Origin: Puniceicoccales bacterium | GTDB lineage: Bacteria > Verrucomicrobiota > Verrucomicrobiia > Opitutales > LL51 | Reading direction: 5' to 3' | DNA: 13,114 bases | NCBI GenBank assembly: GCA_031259665.1 | Contig: JAIRLD010000022.1 | Location: 1 to 13,114, forward strand | In this document: positions 13,001 to 13,114 of the stretch, in pieces | How the letters are laid out: the number at the start of each line of letters is the position of its first letter | Position numbering within the stretch: the stretch's first letter is position 1 | The notes under the pieces: generated by a model | Databases searched by the model: none | What the model was told of the DNA's origin: nothing | What the model saw: only the letters and a program-made list of their open reading frames with translations | Translations under genes and position numbers: made by a program

Positions 13001-13114
13001 GACCCGTCGCAAAAGAAGCAAATAGCCTCAAATTCTGATAAAAATTGCGCAGAGTAGAGCATCAGGAGGCAAAAACATGATCAATTATAAGTTTTTTGAG
13101 AGAAGCCCAAGGTT
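13001..13114 (+). mobile_element. Putative left end of an insertion sequence, truncated by the window
   Basis: The sequence starting GACCCGTCGCAAAAG resembles terminal inverted repeats of DDE-transposase insertion sequences. It is followed 76 nt later by a well-formed gene start reading inward. It begins exactly where homology between the two copies of the 25-bp block ends, and the preceding TA could be a target duplication. The right end is outside the window, so inverted repeats and target duplication cannot be verified. Confidence 0.4.
13077..13114 (+). CDS. Start of a plus-strand gene, possibly an IS transposase (partial)
   Basis: Only the first 12 codons are present, MINYKFFERSPR. AGGAGG (13064-13069) lies 7 nt before the ATG, the best ribosome-binding site in the window. 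This is the only protein gene reading on the plus strand. The peptide resembles the N-terminus of some DDE transposases with a short helical start before a helix-turn-helix, and its position just inside a putative IS end agrees, but 12 residues cannot identify it. That it is a real gene start is fairly likely; the transposase assignment is inference. Confidence 0.5.
   Translation, partial: MINYKFFERSPR

Noticed and set aside
8960..13114. attR-like duplicate of the tRNA-Ser 3' end
   Set aside because: I read the sequence to the right of the tRNA and saw no second copy of the T-arm/acceptor sequence, so no integration product can be claimed within the window.

Overview
The window reads as part of a Gram-negative bacterial chromosome of moderate GC content. 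Six intact or near-intact genes have signal peptides or membrane spans, and all protein genes except one fragment at the right edge lie on the minus strand. SecA carries a long insertion after its DEAD-box region, a type known from Bacteroidetes and the Chlamydiae/Verrucomicrobia group. The symporter is of a divergent type that I associate from memory with chlamydia-like bacteria. I lean towards a member of the PVC group, possibly host-associated, but a window without rRNA cannot settle this.

Layout, left to right. Positions 1-4390 hold a tightly packed minus-strand cluster transcribed secA, then clpX, then a partial gene for an exported TPR-like protein. Each gene overlaps the next. Positions 4559-6435 hold two membrane proteins, a DAACS-type symporter and a DedA-family protein. 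Positions 6436-6890 contain no protein gene. On the plus strand they carry a promoter-like pair, a three-way-junction fold closed by long-range pairing, and a hairpin followed by a T-rich tract. I interpret this as an unidentified small RNA gene of about 210 nt. Positions 6891-8704 hold a two-gene operon, a small exported protein of unknown function followed with an ATGA overlap by an exported ComEC-like metallo-beta-lactamase-fold hydrolase.

To the right of tRNA-Ser(GCU) at 8891-8983 the DNA looks accessory. It contains three degenerate copies of a 60-110 bp repeat and a cluster of nested inverted repeats. These are followed by an exported metallophosphoesterase with proline-rich tandem repeats, a decayed gene, an Rpn/PD-(D/E)XK nuclease gene and what looks like the left end of an insertion sequence running off the window. 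The decayed gene and the sequence beside the putative IS end share a 25-bp block with one mismatch.

How the genes work together: secA and clpX are housekeeping genes for export and protein quality control, and their overlaps suggest coupled translation with the exported TPR-like protein. The MBL-fold and metallophosphoesterase proteins are both predicted to leave the cytoplasm and both belong to hydrolase folds that can act on phosphodiesters, but the sequence does not show a common pathway. The most novel items are the candidate small RNA unit, the exported MBL/partner pair and the dispersed repeat family.
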